From NCBI GenBank assembly GCA_035485575.1, contig DATHNW010000017.1:124001-188000 (forward strand): DNA of 64,000 nucleotides. Direction: 5' to 3'. Each line of letters starts with the position of its first letter. Within the stretch, counting starts at the first letter, position 1. This document shows, in pieces, positions 45,501-53,723 of the stretch. The position numbers and the translations under genes were made by a program. The DNA is from DASRHD01 sp035485575. Lineage in GTDB: Bacteria; Verrucomicrobiota; Verrucomicrobiia; Opitutales; Opitutaceae. The notes under the pieces are model-generated. The model was given only the letters and a program-made list of their open reading frames with translations, did not search any database and was not told the DNA's origin.

Positions 45501-47960
45501 TCGACCCAGTATCATTACAACGCCCTGCGCCAGCTCGCCGAGGTAATCGATCCGCTTGGCCGGATCACGCAATATGACTGGTGCGGCTGCGGTGCGCTGT
45601 CTTCGTTGACCGACCCTGCGGGCAATCTCACCAGCTTTGCCTACGACCTCCAGGGCCGGATGACGGGCAAGCAGTACGCCGACGGTCATGGTTACACCTA
45701 CGCTTACGAAACCGACAGCAGCAGGCTCAAGTCCGTGACAGATGCCCTGGGACAGGTGACCCATTACGCGTACAATGACGACGACACTCTCCACCAGGTC
45801 AGCTACACCGACACCAGTGGGGCAGCGCTCAATCCGGCCACGCCCAGCGTCACTTACAGCTACGATCCGGTCTATCCGCGCGTGACCACGAGGCTCGATG
45901 GCAGTACCGATACGACGTACTACGCGTATTATCCGGTGCCGTCCAGCGGCACCACGACCGGCGCCAACCAGCTCGAGAGCATCGACGGGCCGCTGGCGAA
46001 CGATACCATCACCTACACCTACGACGAGCTTGGCCGTACGTTGAGCACCTCGATCAACGGCTCCGCCAATGCCTCCAGTGTCATTTATGATGCGTTGGGC
46101 CGCGTGACGAGTGCGACCAATCCCCTGGGGCAGTTCACTTATGGTTACGTCGATACCACCGGCCGGCTCGACCACATCATTTATCCCAACAGCCAGCGCA
46201 CGAATTACAGCTATTATCCTAATTCTGCCACCACGCCGGGCAACGATGACCAGCGCCTCTCTCAGATCCAGAACCTTGTCGCCGCCGGCGGGGCGAATAT
46301 CTCCACCTTCGGCTACACTTACGATGCGAACGGCATCATCCAGACCTGGAGCAAGCAGATCGACACGGCTTTGGCGCTCACTTCGACGTTTACTTACGAT
46401 GCCGCCGACCAGTTGAAGACGGCCGTGGTGCCGTCGTCCTCCTCGGTCTCCACCGCCTACCGTTATCTCTACGACAAGGGTGGCAATCGGACAAGCGAGC
46501 AGATCGACAGCGCCGTCGCCGCCGCCACGGTCAATAATCTCAACCAGGCCACCGGCTTCAGCTCCACCGGCCCCGTTCATTTCACCGGCACGCTCAGCGA
46601 GCCGGCCATTGTCACTGTCAACGGCCAGTCGGCCGCAGTCGATTCCGGCAATCATTTCAGCGCCGATGTGCCTCTCGCGCCTGGCACGCACACCGTGGCC
46701 GTGGTTGCGACCGACGGCAGCGCCAATGCGCGGACCAAGCATTACAGCGTGACCGTGGCCGACAGCGGCGCCACCCGCACACTGACCTACGATTTCGATG
46801 GCAACCTGACCGACAACGGCTCAGGGCAGACTTATACTTATGACGCCGCGAATCGTCTGACCAAGATCACCTATGCCGACAATTCAACCACCGAGTTTAC
46901 CTACGATGGCGTGGGCCAGCGGGTGAAGATCGTCGAGAAGAACAGCTCCGGCACAACCACCAGCGACAAGCGCTTTGTCTGGTGCGGCGGCGCGCAGCCG
47001 TGCGAAGAACGCGACGCCAGCAACAACGTCACGAAAAGGTTCTACGCGCAGGGTGAGCAGATCGGCGGCACGAACTACTACTTCACCCGTGATCACTTGG
47101 GTTCTGTCAGAGAGATGACCGACAGCACCGGCGCGATCCGGGCACGGTATGATTATGATCCGTACGGTCGGCGCACGCTGGTCAGCGGCACCGACTTGGC
47201 CGACTTCGGATTTGATGGGATGTATTATCATCAAGCCAGCGGGCTCTTTTTCACGCTTGACCGCGCTTACGATCCTAGCCTCGGCAGGTGGACCACTCGC
47301 GACCCTGCTGGCGAAAACGGCGGCATCAACCTTTACGATTTTGTCGGCAACGATCCGATCAACGCCGTCGATCCGCTCGGGCTATGCGGCTGTGCCGCTC
47401 TCCAGCAGCAGTTGGCTTATGCGGAATCTGTTTTGGCTCAAAATCAGGGTTACTTCGCTGAGGGTGGCCAATATGCCGGGCTCCCAGGGTTTATTTCTGG
47501 CGCTGACACGGTTTCTAACACCGCAACCGATACCGGAACTATTGCTGCGATTAGGTCAGCCACCTATGGCATTAAAGAAACAGCCGGGCGTTACGGAACA
47601 ACGATACGCTCCACCCCGTATATCGCAAATAAAGTGGGCCTTGGCCTCGGAATTTTAGGTACAGCTATTGATGCAAACAATCTAAGGAACGCGATTAATA
47701 GTAACGATACAGGTGGCGAAATTTCCGGCATTGCTGCCGTAACATTGGATGGCCTTTCTTTCATTCCAGCATTAGGGGTTGGCATCACAGCTGGACAGTT
47801 TTTGGCAAATGCGGCGATCACTGGGTACAGTGTATATGAAAATGCAATAGATCGCGCCAACACCAGGCAAAGCGCTGCTATGTCTCAAAAAACTATATCT
47901 ATTGCAAAAGCAACGATCTCAAAATTGAATAGTGAGTTAGCGGCTGGTGGTTGTCACTGA
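42549..47960 (+). CDS. RHS/YD-repeat protein with N-terminal C39-like domain and variable C-terminal tip
   Basis: A 1803-residue exported protein. After a signal peptide (about 1-28) and a helical region, a papain-like C39 peptidase domain keeps Cys225 (FRCGPGALDR), His296 (VGHYSALL) and Asp312 (EDPTFG). From about residue 395 a YD-repeat shell begins (LTYNQREAY, then dozens of Y-YD/G-L units), ending in the RHS core motif RDPAGENGGINLYDFVGNDPINAVDPLGL near 1610. The last 191 residues (1613-1803) are unrelated, more AT-rich and hydrophobic in the middle, as expected for a polymorphic toxin tip. The ATG at 42549 gives the signal peptide; a GTG ten codons upstream is rejected. A small membrane-protein gene follows after one base. 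Confidence 0.85.
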   Translation: MRLSFHLTSAVLLAGGLNLIGPVMPLKAAGASATEHIKANRTLPPGVVSSLPAVEFSSPPTDAQISSARIFPEALVPLGQPTTPEENTALARAITRYENAGAGDDLDMFGDFLAKHPKSPWAASLHLDLGLRYFASAYFSKALSEYAAAWTLSKDATDVRGHAIGDRSIGELLELNARFGRYDVLEKLLKEIDVRPVTGRASELVAGARQGLWLMQHRPEDAFRCGPGALDRILAHQNKDVGFNPKLTGSRSTSRGLSLTQVWKLAHEVGLDYQMAKRAPGAAILAPAVINWKVGHYSALLSEENGACRLEDPTFGAPNSSPYSATRAALDAEASGYFLVPSGPLPAGWQPVGEAEGDTVWGKGAPSGSDSSRDRPYDKRTCPGDTGVPAASTGMPVASATLMICSLNLMDTPLFYTPPKGPAVTFTLTYNQREAYQPTTFTYGNVGNKWTHNWLSYIDEARSTSSPYTYMPTVHLIGGGIEPYPTSTSTTATDLTSYDFSYQTDSRVHLVKTDVNTYTQTNPDGSSYVYGFRVGGVGQRQYFLTKIIDPFGNALVLGYDSYNSQPRLVSITDALGQVTSLAYTWASDPLKLTLVTDPFNRSTQLAYNAAGQLSQITDVFGLVSQLTYQNGSDFISSLITPYGKSLYAYGENGQIRWLTLTDPDGNTERVEYDDNVSPNPDVGTRPTGMSTTGGSANFRNTFYWDKRAYRDHPGDVTAARAYHWLHNNLLQCSGTLGNEKSALEANRVWYNYEGQGDPDFEGTSGNVTAIGRALDNGDSQLYQYTYNSFGKVTKATTKGITSSNTTVLSRETDYVYATNGIDLTEVDQVTGTGGQHDVLAKYTYDTTLVPTPPPHLPTATTDASGQVTQYRYNSAGQIHTVTNAKSETTTFWYTADGSALGSTPDPAATGYLVEIDGPVTGAKTTFSYDDHGRVKIITDSEGYAVTTLYDAFNRPTTITYPDQTTVQNVYDRLDLAAQIDRLGHSTQYHYNALRQLAEVIDPLGRITQYDWCGCGALSSLTDPAGNLTSFAYDLQGRMTGKQYADGHGYTYAYETDSSRLKSVTDALGQVTHYAYNDDDTLHQVSYTDTSGAALNPATPSVTYSYDPVYPRVTTRLDGSTDTTYYAYYPVPSSGTTTGANQLESIDGPLANDTITYTYDELGRTLSTSINGSANASSVIYDALGRVTSATNPLGQFTYGYVDTTGRLDHIIYPNSQRTNYSYYPNSATTPGNDDQRLSQIQNLVAAGGANISTFGYTYDANGIIQTWSKQIDTALALTSTFTYDAADQLKTAVVPSSSSVSTAYRYLYDKGGNRTSEQIDSAVAAATVNNLNQATGFSSTGPVHFTGTLSEPAIVTVNGQSAAVDSGNHFSADVPLAPGTHTVAVVATDGSANARTKHYSVTVADSGATRTLTYDFDGNLTDNGSGQTYTYDAANRLTKITYADNSTTEFTYDGVGQRVKIVEKNSSGTTTSDKRFVWCGGAQPCEERDASNNVTKRFYAQGEQIGGTNYYFTRDHLGSVREMTDSTGAIRARYDYDPYGRRTLVSGTDLADFGFDGMYYHQASGLFFTLDRAYDPSLGRWTTRDPAGENGGINLYDFVGNDPINAVDPLGLCGCAALQQQLAYAESVLAQNQGYFAEGGQYAGLPGFISGADTVSNTATDTGTIAAIRSATYGIKETAGRYGTTIRSTPYIANKVGLGLGILGTAIDANNLRNAINSNDTGGEISGIAAVTLDGLSFIPALGVGITAGQFLANAAITGYSVYENAIDRANTRQSAAMSQKTISIAKATISKLNSELAAGGCH

Positions 47961-47961
47961 T

Positions 47962-48183
47962 ATGAATAACAAAGATAAAATTATTTATTGGAGGCTCCTA
48001 GCATTCGTTTTGGTCCTTGGCACATTTCCATTACTTTGGTCAATCTATATGTGCGCGAGCGACGGAGAGCTATGGCCAACACTGAAGTTATCCGTTGCCG
48101 TCATTTTTGCTTTGTTTGCAGCATTCCGACTGTTCAACGGCGCGCGCAAAATTAAGCGCGGTCAAGATAGCGGCAACCAATAG
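47962..48183 (+). CDS. Small two-helix membrane protein, candidate immunity protein
   Basis: A 73-residue protein with two hydrophobic segments (about 10-31 and 44-60) and a basic C terminus (ARKIKRGQ). Its ATG lies one base after the RHS stop, so translation is coupled. It matches no family I know. Position directly after an RHS tip and its membrane location suggest an immunity protein against a membrane-acting toxin; that is inference. Its base composition is AT-rich like the RHS tip and unlike the genes further away. Confidence 0.65.
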   Translation: MNNKDKIIYWRLLAFVLVLGTFPLLWSIYMCASDGELWPTLKLSVAVIFALFAAFRLFNGARKIKRGQDSGNQ

Positions 48184-48578
48184 CAATGGGCGTGCCCTGT
48201 GCCAATATCACTGAAAATCGCACTTGGCTGAGCTTCTCGAAACAGAGGCCGCAGTCTGGCATATTTCTTACCATCTGAAACGCGGCAACACAAACTCCCG
48301 CCCCTGCAAGTGCTGTTTCGCGCCAACCAGAGTTCCTTCGCACGCAGTCAAGGCAGCAAAGTTCATCTCAAAGCGGATCAGCCGCGCGACTCATCCAAGC
48401 TATGTCGGAGAAGGATCGGGCCAGCATGTAGTGTTCGCAAGTTTGCTTCTGCGCCTTCTGTGGCAAAATTCCGGAACCTGGCATGGTTTGCCCGAGCATG
48501 GGATCGGGGCAACCTGTAGTCCCTGATGGCAAAAAATTATCGACAAGCCGCCCGGGGTGGGTTCATTTAGGCCCCAGC
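48184..48578. other. 395-base interval with no recognisable gene
   Basis: Both strands contain short open frames but none has a family signature or convincing start. The stretch may hold the remnant of an older gene and the promoter for the cimA leader; I could not identify promoter boxes with confidence. Confidence 0.5.
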
Positions 48579-48650
48579 ATGTCTCCGTTTTCGGCCATTA
48601 TTATCGCGATTATCAGCACGCCCCGGCCCGGGCGCGGAGACTCGGCGTAA
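48579..48650 (+). CDS. Isoleucine-rich leader peptide of cimA
   Basis: A 23-codon open frame beginning MSPFSAIIIAIIST and ending with TAA at 48648. Five of six consecutive codons (48597-48614) are Ile: ATT ATT ATC GCG ATT ATC. It is followed by mutually exclusive RNA arms and a terminator before cimA, the layout of a classical amino-acid attenuator. Stalling at the Ile codons when charged tRNA-Ile is scarce would favour the antiterminator. No strong ribosome binding site precedes it, as for many genes in this window. Confidence 0.8.
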   Translation: MSPFSAIIIAIISTPRPGRGDSA

Positions 48651-48712
48651 GCGCACCACGCACGCCGCCAACCGCTGAAGACCCCGGGCCAACCCCCGGG
48701 GTTTCGTTTTTT
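48619..48712 (+). promoter_or_regulatory. Transcription attenuator of cimA
   Basis: Arm 1 CGCCC (48619-48623) pairs with GGGCG (48630-48634), inside the leader peptide frame. Arm 2 GGCCCGGG (48625-48632) is an exact complement of arm 3 CCCGGGCC (48683-48690), forming an 8-base-pair GC antiterminator. Arm 3 as ACCCCGGG (48681-48688) also pairs exactly with arm 4 CCCGGGGT (48695-48702), followed by TTTCGTTTTTT: a rho-independent terminator ending 7 bases before the cimA ATG. A ribosome stalled at the Ile codons would mask arm 1 and free arm 2; a ribosome at the stop codon would cover the region after arm 2 and permit termination. Confidence 0.82.
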
Positions 48713-48718
48713 CCAGCC

Positions 48719-50311
48719 ATGAAAAATCAAGCCACCTCCACGATCAAAATCTATGACACCACGCTCCGCGACGGAACGCAGGGCGAGGGCATCAGCTTTT
48801 CCGTCGCCGACAAGCTGCGCATTGCGGAAAAGCTCGACCAGTTCGGCATGGACTACATCGAGGGCGGCTTTCCCGGCTCGAATCCGCGCGACATCGCGTT
48901 TTTTGCCGAGGCGAAGAACCTGCGGCTCAAGCATGCGCGCCTGGCCGCGTTCGGCTCCACCCGTCGCGCCGGCGCGAAGGCGGACGAGGATCCGCAGCTC
49001 CGCACGCTGCTCGACAGCGGCATGCCCGTGCTCACGCTCGTGGGCAAGACGTGGCTGCTGCACGTGACGGAAATCCTCCGCACCACGCCGGAGGAAAACC
49101 TGGCGATGATCGAGGACAGCATCCGCTACCTCACGGCGCAGGGGCGCGAGGTGGTTTATGACGCCGAGCATTTCTTCGACGGCTTTCGCGACAATCCCGA
49201 CTACGCGCTGAAAACGCTGGCCGCGGCACTGCGGGGCGGCGCCAGCAACCTCTCGCTCTGCGACACCAACGGCGGCATGCTGGTCGACGATTTCAAGGCC
49301 ACGGTCGGCCGGGTCGTGGCCGAGTTCGGCGGCGACAAGGTGGGCGTGCACTGCCACAACGACAGCGGCCTGGGCGTGGCGCTCACGCTGGCCGGCGTCG
49401 CCGCGGGCGCGACACTCGTGCAGGGCACGGCCAACGGCTACGGCGAACGCGTGGGCAATGCCAACCTAACCACGGTCCTGCCCAATCTTCTCCTGAAAAT
49501 GGGCCGCACCGCGCATTGCGCGCCGCAGCTCGCCGAGCTGCGCGAGCTGTCGCTGTTTTTCGACGAGCTGGCCAACCTGCGGCCCGACCCGAAGGCGCCC
49601 TACGTCGGCGCCTCGGCCTTTGCGCACAAGGGCGGCCTGCACGCCAACGCCGCGTCGAAGGTCGCGCGCAGCTACGAGCACATCGAGCCGGCGCTGGTGG
49701 GCAACCGCACGCGCGTGCTCGTCTCCGACATGGCCGGCCGCAGCAGCCTCGTGATGAAGGCGCGCGAGCTGGGCTTCGAGCTCGATGAAAAATCACCCGC
49801 GCTCAAGACGCTGATCGAGGAGCTCAAGGACCTCGAGTTCCGCGGGTACGAGTTCGAGGCGGCGGACGCCTCGCTGAAGCTGCTCGTGGCGAAACATCTT
49901 GGAAAACGGCCATCGTTCTTCGAGATCGAGGGTTATCGCGTCATTATCGAGCGCCACTTGGGCGAGCTTACCGCCGAGGCGACCGTGAAATTGAAAATCG
50001 ACGGGAAAAGTTTCCACACCGTGGCCGAGGAGGCCGGGCCCATCGGCGCGCTCGACCGTGCGCTGCGACGTGCGCTGGAGCAGGTTTACCCGCAGCTCAA
50101 GGAAATGGAGCTGCGTGACTACAAGGTGCGCATCCTCGACAGCCGGGACGGCGCCGGTTCGCGCACGCGCGTGCTGATCGAGAGCGGCGACGCCCACGGC
50201 ATCTGGGGCACGGTCGGCGTGAGCGACAACATCGTCGACGCCAGCTGGGAAGCCCTGCGCGATGCGGTCGACTACAAGCTTATGCAGGATGCGGAGAGGG
50301 GAAAAAGTTGA
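48719..50311 (+). CDS. cimA: (R)-citramalate synthase
   Basis: Condenses pyruvate and acetyl-CoA to citramalate, the first step of the threonine-independent isoleucine route. It is a LeuA-family TIM barrel: YDTTLRDGTQGEGISFS, GGFPGSNPRDIAFF, CDTNGGMLVDDF, the metal site VGVHCHNDSGLGVA, and GTANGYGERVGNANL. The length of 530 residues and the C-terminal regulatory domain with DYKVRILDSRDGAGSRTRVLI fit CimA of the long class rather than LeuA. It is preceded by an Ile leader peptide and terminator. Its product enters the leuCDB pathway, not present here. Confidence 0.92.
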   Translation: MKNQATSTIKIYDTTLRDGTQGEGISFSVADKLRIAEKLDQFGMDYIEGGFPGSNPRDIAFFAEAKNLRLKHARLAAFGSTRRAGAKADEDPQLRTLLDSGMPVLTLVGKTWLLHVTEILRTTPEENLAMIEDSIRYLTAQGREVVYDAEHFFDGFRDNPDYALKTLAAALRGGASNLSLCDTNGGMLVDDFKATVGRVVAEFGGDKVGVHCHNDSGLGVALTLAGVAAGATLVQGTANGYGERVGNANLTTVLPNLLLKMGRTAHCAPQLAELRELSLFFDELANLRPDPKAPYVGASAFAHKGGLHANAASKVARSYEHIEPALVGNRTRVLVSDMAGRSSLVMKARELGFELDEKSPALKTLIEELKDLEFRGYEFEAADASLKLLVAKHLGKRPSFFEIEGYRVIIERHLGELTAEATVKLKIDGKSFHTVAEEAGPIGALDRALRRALEQVYPQLKEMELRDYKVRILDSRDGAGSRTRVLIESGDAHGIWGTVGVSDNIVDASWEALRDAVDYKLMQDAERGKS

Positions 50312-50485
50312 GAGCTGAGAGTTCGGAGTTGAGAGTCAGATGCCAGAGGACAGAAGTCAGAGTGCAGTGAAAGCCAGCCTCCGCCTTCCTGGTTTTGATT
50401 TCCATTTTCTGACTTCTGCCCAGCTCTCAACTCGAGGCTCGGGCTTCCGCCCTCTGATTTCTGCCATCTGATCTCTATCTCTGCC
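50307..50485. repeat. Palindromic degenerate repeat element between convergent cimA and cls
   Basis: The left half is purine-rich and the right half is its imperfect inverse. GTTGAGAGCTG (50307-50317) pairs with CAGCTCTCAAC (50421-50431), and CAGAAGTCAGA (50351-50361) pairs with TCTGACTTCTG (50408-50418), properly nested. The element begins in the last codons of cimA and runs to the cls stop. It shares words with the arms around the S23 gene but encloses no gene. It could act as a bidirectional terminator. Confidence 0.7.
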
Positions 50486-51922
50486 CTACAGCAGCGGCGC
50501 CAGCAGGCGGCTGAGCTCCTCGGCGAGGCGGCTTGGCAGGCGGGGTTTTTTCGCCCGCTCGGGCTTGAACGCGTGGCTCTGGTTGAAGAGGTCGGTGGCC
50601 CAGGCCTTCATGGCGAGCACCTCGGGCTCGGAGTAGAGGAACACGCCGATTTCAAAATTCACGAACAGGCTGCGCAGGTCGAAATTGGCCGAACCCATGA
50701 GCGCGATGCGGTCGTCCACGATGACGCCCTTGCTGTGCATCATGCCGTGGTGGAAAAGGCGCACGTGTACGCCGGCCTTGGCCAGTTCGCGCGTGTAGTA
50801 ACGGCGGGCGTAATCCGCCACCCGGTGGTTCGAGCGGGCGGGCACGATAAGCGTGACCTCGCGCCCGGCGCGGGCCTTGACGAGGAGCGAACGGAACAGG
50901 ACCTCGTCCGGGATGAAATACGGCGTGATGATCCAGATGCTGTGCTTGGCCTCCTGGATCATCGAGACCAACGATTCGTAAAGCGGGTCGCCCTCGACGT
51001 CCGGCCCGCTGGCGACGACCTGCAGTTCGCTCGAGCCGCGCGGCGTGCCGAGGTCGCCCTGAATTTCCGCATGCAGTGCCGCGAGGTCCTTTTTGCCGGC
51101 AAAGCTCCAGTCGGCCAGGAACACCTCGTTGAGCAGCGCGGCCCCGGGGCCCTCGATGACGACGCCAAAGTCGTGCCAGCGCTTTTTCAACGGCGTCGGC
51201 CCCATGTATTCGCGGGCGAGGTTGTGGCCACCGATGATGGCGGTCTGGTAGTCGAAGATGGCGATCTTGCGGTGATTGCGCAGGTTGGTCGTACCGCGCG
51301 ACTGCAATGGCACGACGGGAAGGAAGCGCACGACCTCGCCGCCCGCCGCGCGCAATGGATCCACGAACCCGCGGCTGGAAAAAAAGCAGCCCACCGCGTC
51401 GAGCAGCAGGCGCACCTTCACACCTTCGCGTGCGCGCTGGGCGAGCAGCCGCACGAGGCGCCGGCCGACGTCGTCGCGCCCGAGGATGAACGTGGTGATG
51501 TGGATGGTGTGGCGGGCGGCGCGGATGTTTTCCTCCAGCGCGGCGTAGGCGTCTTCGCCGGTCGTGAGCAGGCGGACGGCATTGCCATTGACGGGCGGGC
51601 AGGCGCCGGAGGCGATGGCGGTTTGCGCCGTGGCCGAGGAGGTGTCGGCGTAAACATGTTTTCCGCCACCGGGCAGCACCGGGCAGAGCGGGAGTTTGCG
51701 CGCGATGAGGCGCTTGAGCTTGCGGCCGCCCAGGAAGAGGTAGAGCGGCACGCCGACATAGGGAATGAGGATGATGACGAGCAGCCAGGCGACGGTATTG
51801 CCTGGCTGGCGCTTCTCGCTCATCAGGCGCGCGATGAGGAAGAGCGCGAGCAGGAAGCCGCCGACCGTCAGCAGGTGAGGCAGCACACCATTGACGAAAG
51901 GATGGTTCATTAGCTCGCGCAT
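50486..51922 (-). CDS. cls: Cardiolipin synthase
   Basis: Phospholipase D-type membrane enzyme that joins two phosphatidylglycerols into cardiolipin. Two N-terminal helices (about 14-55) precede two HKD motifs: HRKIAIFDYQTAIIGG (about 215) and HSKGVIVDDRIALMGSANFD (about 395). FLADWSFA and PYFIPDEVLFRSL are family blocks. Starts at 51922 (478 residues) or four codons later are both plausible. Convergent with cimA. Confidence 0.92.
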   Translation of the reverse strand: MRELMNHPFVNGVLPHLLTVGGFLLALFLIARLMSEKRQPGNTVAWLLVIILIPYVGVPLYLFLGGRKLKRLIARKLPLCPVLPGGGKHVYADTSSATAQTAIASGACPPVNGNAVRLLTTGEDAYAALEENIRAARHTIHITTFILGRDDVGRRLVRLLAQRAREGVKVRLLLDAVGCFFSSRGFVDPLRAAGGEVVRFLPVVPLQSRGTTNLRNHRKIAIFDYQTAIIGGHNLAREYMGPTPLKKRWHDFGVVIEGPGAALLNEVFLADWSFAGKKDLAALHAEIQGDLGTPRGSSELQVVASGPDVEGDPLYESLVSMIQEAKHSIWIITPYFIPDEVLFRSLLVKARAGREVTLIVPARSNHRVADYARRYYTRELAKAGVHVRLFHHGMMHSKGVIVDDRIALMGSANFDLRSLFVNFEIGVFLYSEPEVLAMKAWATDLFNQSHAFKPERAKKPRLPSRLAEELSRLLAPLL

Positions 51923-52085
51923 GGGGCCATCGTGACCCCTTCCGGCCGGCTTCGGCAATCGAAAGCGGCAAAATACCTTGACTCAGGCGAGAGGCGTTGA
52001 GGACGCTTGTTACCCTTTTGGAACGGCCGCCCCGCCGGATTCCAAGCCCCATGCCCCGTTTTCCCTCCACCTTTGGTTCACAGCC

Positions 52086-53009
52086 ATGAGAATCATTTTA
52101 TTGGGCACGGCGGCGGGCGGCGGGCTCCCCCAGTGGAACTGCAATTGCGCCAATTGCCGGGAAGTGCGGACAGGCTCCGCCCACATCACAGCGCGGACGC
52201 AGTCGTCGGTGGCGATCAGCGCAGATGGCGTCCGCTGGTTTCTGCTCAATGCCTCGCCGGATCTGCGCGGCCAGATGGAAAACTTCGCTCCGTTGCATCC
52301 CCGCCCGAAGACGCGGCGCTCGACCCCGGTCGAGGCCGTCCTTTTGACGAATGCCGACCTGGACCACACGCTTGGTCTGTTGTTGCTGCGGGAGGGAGGG
52401 CCGCTGCCCGTCCACGCCACGCCGCGCGTCCGGCGCACGCTGACCAGGGATATTTCCATCGACCCTGTGTTAAAGGCATTTTGCGGCGTCCGGTGGATCG
52501 CGCCGCCGCGCCGGCTTGCACCGCTGCTGGACCGCGCCGGGAAAAAGAGCGGATTGCTTTACGAAGCGGTTGAGTTGCCGGGAAAGCCGCCGCGTTTTGC
52601 CCGCGGCGGACGTGGGGTCCAATCGGGCCATTGTATCGGCTACCGGATTCTCGACGAAAAAACCGGCGGATGCCTGATGTTTTTTCCGGACGTGGCGGCC
52701 ATCGATGACCGCACCGCGAGTCTTTTGGGCGCATGTGACGCGCTTTTGTTCGACGGAACGTTCTGGTCGGAGGATGAAATGCAGCAGGCGGGAGTGGGGC
52801 ACACCCCGGCGAAAAAAATGGGGCACATGCCCATTGCAGGGCGGACTGGCAGCCTGAAACGGCTGGCCGCGCTGACGTCCGTCCGCCATAAGATCTACGT
52901 TCACCTCAACAACACCAATCCCATCTTGCGCAAAAACTCTCCTGAACATGCCGCCGTCCGCGCTGCGGGCCTGAAAGTGGGCAGCGATGGCATGGAAATA
53001 ACGATTTGA
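52086..53009 (+). CDS. pqqB: PQQ biosynthesis protein PqqB
   Basis: Metallo-beta-lactamase-fold protein of pyrroloquinoline quinone synthesis, thought to hydroxylate the tyrosine-derived intermediate. It begins MRIILLGTAAGGGLPQWNCNCANC, with the CNCANC metal site, and has LLTNADLDHTLGLLLLREG and LFDGTFWSEDEM. The ATG at 52086 gives 307 residues, standard for PqqB; upstream codons are not homologous. First of pqqB-C-D-E; pqqC follows after 2 bases. Confidence 0.95.
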   Translation: MRIILLGTAAGGGLPQWNCNCANCREVRTGSAHITARTQSSVAISADGVRWFLLNASPDLRGQMENFAPLHPRPKTRRSTPVEAVLLTNADLDHTLGLLLLREGGPLPVHATPRVRRTLTRDISIDPVLKAFCGVRWIAPPRRLAPLLDRAGKKSGLLYEAVELPGKPPRFARGGRGVQSGHCIGYRILDEKTGGCLMFFPDVAAIDDRTASLLGACDALLFDGTFWSEDEMQQAGVGHTPAKKMGHMPIAGRTGSLKRLAALTSVRHKIYVHLNNTNPILRKNSPEHAAVRAAGLKVGSDGMEITI

Positions 53010-53011
53010 AC

Positions 53012-53707
53012 ATGACCACGAGACTCTGGAGCCAACAAACCTTCATGGCCAAATTGCGGGCCGTCGGCAGCAAGAGCTACCACCATAAGCATCCATTTCA
53101 CCTGCGGATGAATGCCGGCGAGCTGGACCGTGAGGCCATTCGCGGATGGGTGGCCAACCGGTTTTATTACCAGCGCAACATCCCGGTGAAGGACGCCGCG
53201 ATCATTTCCAACTGCCCGATTCGCGAAGTGCGCCGGCTCTGGCTGCATCGCGTCAGCGACCACGACGGATTGAAGCCGGGCTCCGGCGGCATCGAGGCGT
53301 GGGTGCGGCTGGCCAAGGCCTGCGGCCTGAAGGAAGAAGAGATCTGGGATGAACGCCATGTTTTGCCCGGCGTGCGCTTTGCGGTGGATGCCTATGTGAC
53401 TTTTGCCCGCACCAAACCCTGGCCGGTAGCGATTTCGTCGTCGCTCACGGAATTGTTCGCGCCCGACATCATGGCCCAGCGACTGGTGGCCTTCCCGAAA
53501 TACTATCCCTGGGTCAAATCATGGGGTTTTGATTATTTCCGCAGCCGGGTGGTGCAGGCGCGGCTGGATTCCAATGAAGGCCTGCGACTGACGATGAAAT
53601 ACTGCGACACGCCCGCCCTGCAGGCGGCGGCCGTGCGGGCTTTGTCCTTTAAATGTGACGTGCTCTGGACGATGCTCGACGCCATCGAGACCGCCTACGA
53701 AAGTTAA
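53012..53707 (+). CDS. pqqC: Pyrroloquinoline-quinone synthase PqqC
   Basis: Cofactorless oxidase that performs the final ring closure and eight-electron oxidation to PQQ. It has SYHHKHPFHLRMNAGEL, WVANRFYYQRNIPVKDAAIISNCP, HRVSDHDG and SSSLTELFAPDIMAQR, all PqqC signatures. The ATG at 53012 (231 residues) is preferred over a TTG two codons upstream. pqqD follows after 16 bases. Confidence 0.95.
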   Translation: MTTRLWSQQTFMAKLRAVGSKSYHHKHPFHLRMNAGELDREAIRGWVANRFYYQRNIPVKDAAIISNCPIREVRRLWLHRVSDHDGLKPGSGGIEAWVRLAKACGLKEEEIWDERHVLPGVRFAVDAYVTFARTKPWPVAISSSLTELFAPDIMAQRLVAFPKYYPWVKSWGFDYFRSRVVQARLDSNEGLRLTMKYCDTPALQAAAVRALSFKCDVLWTMLDAIETAYES

Positions 53708-53723
53708 CCCCCGCGGTTTTACC

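Noticed and set aside
43773..46742. Very long minus-strand open frame opposite the RHS gene
   Set aside because: It mirrors the codon pattern of the plus-strand YD repeats, has no signal or domain of its own, and such shadows are expected in GC-rich repetitive genes.
48224..48526. Open frame of about 100 codons between the RHS block and cimA
   Set aside because: No family signature, no good start, and the opposite strand is equally open; at best a remnant.
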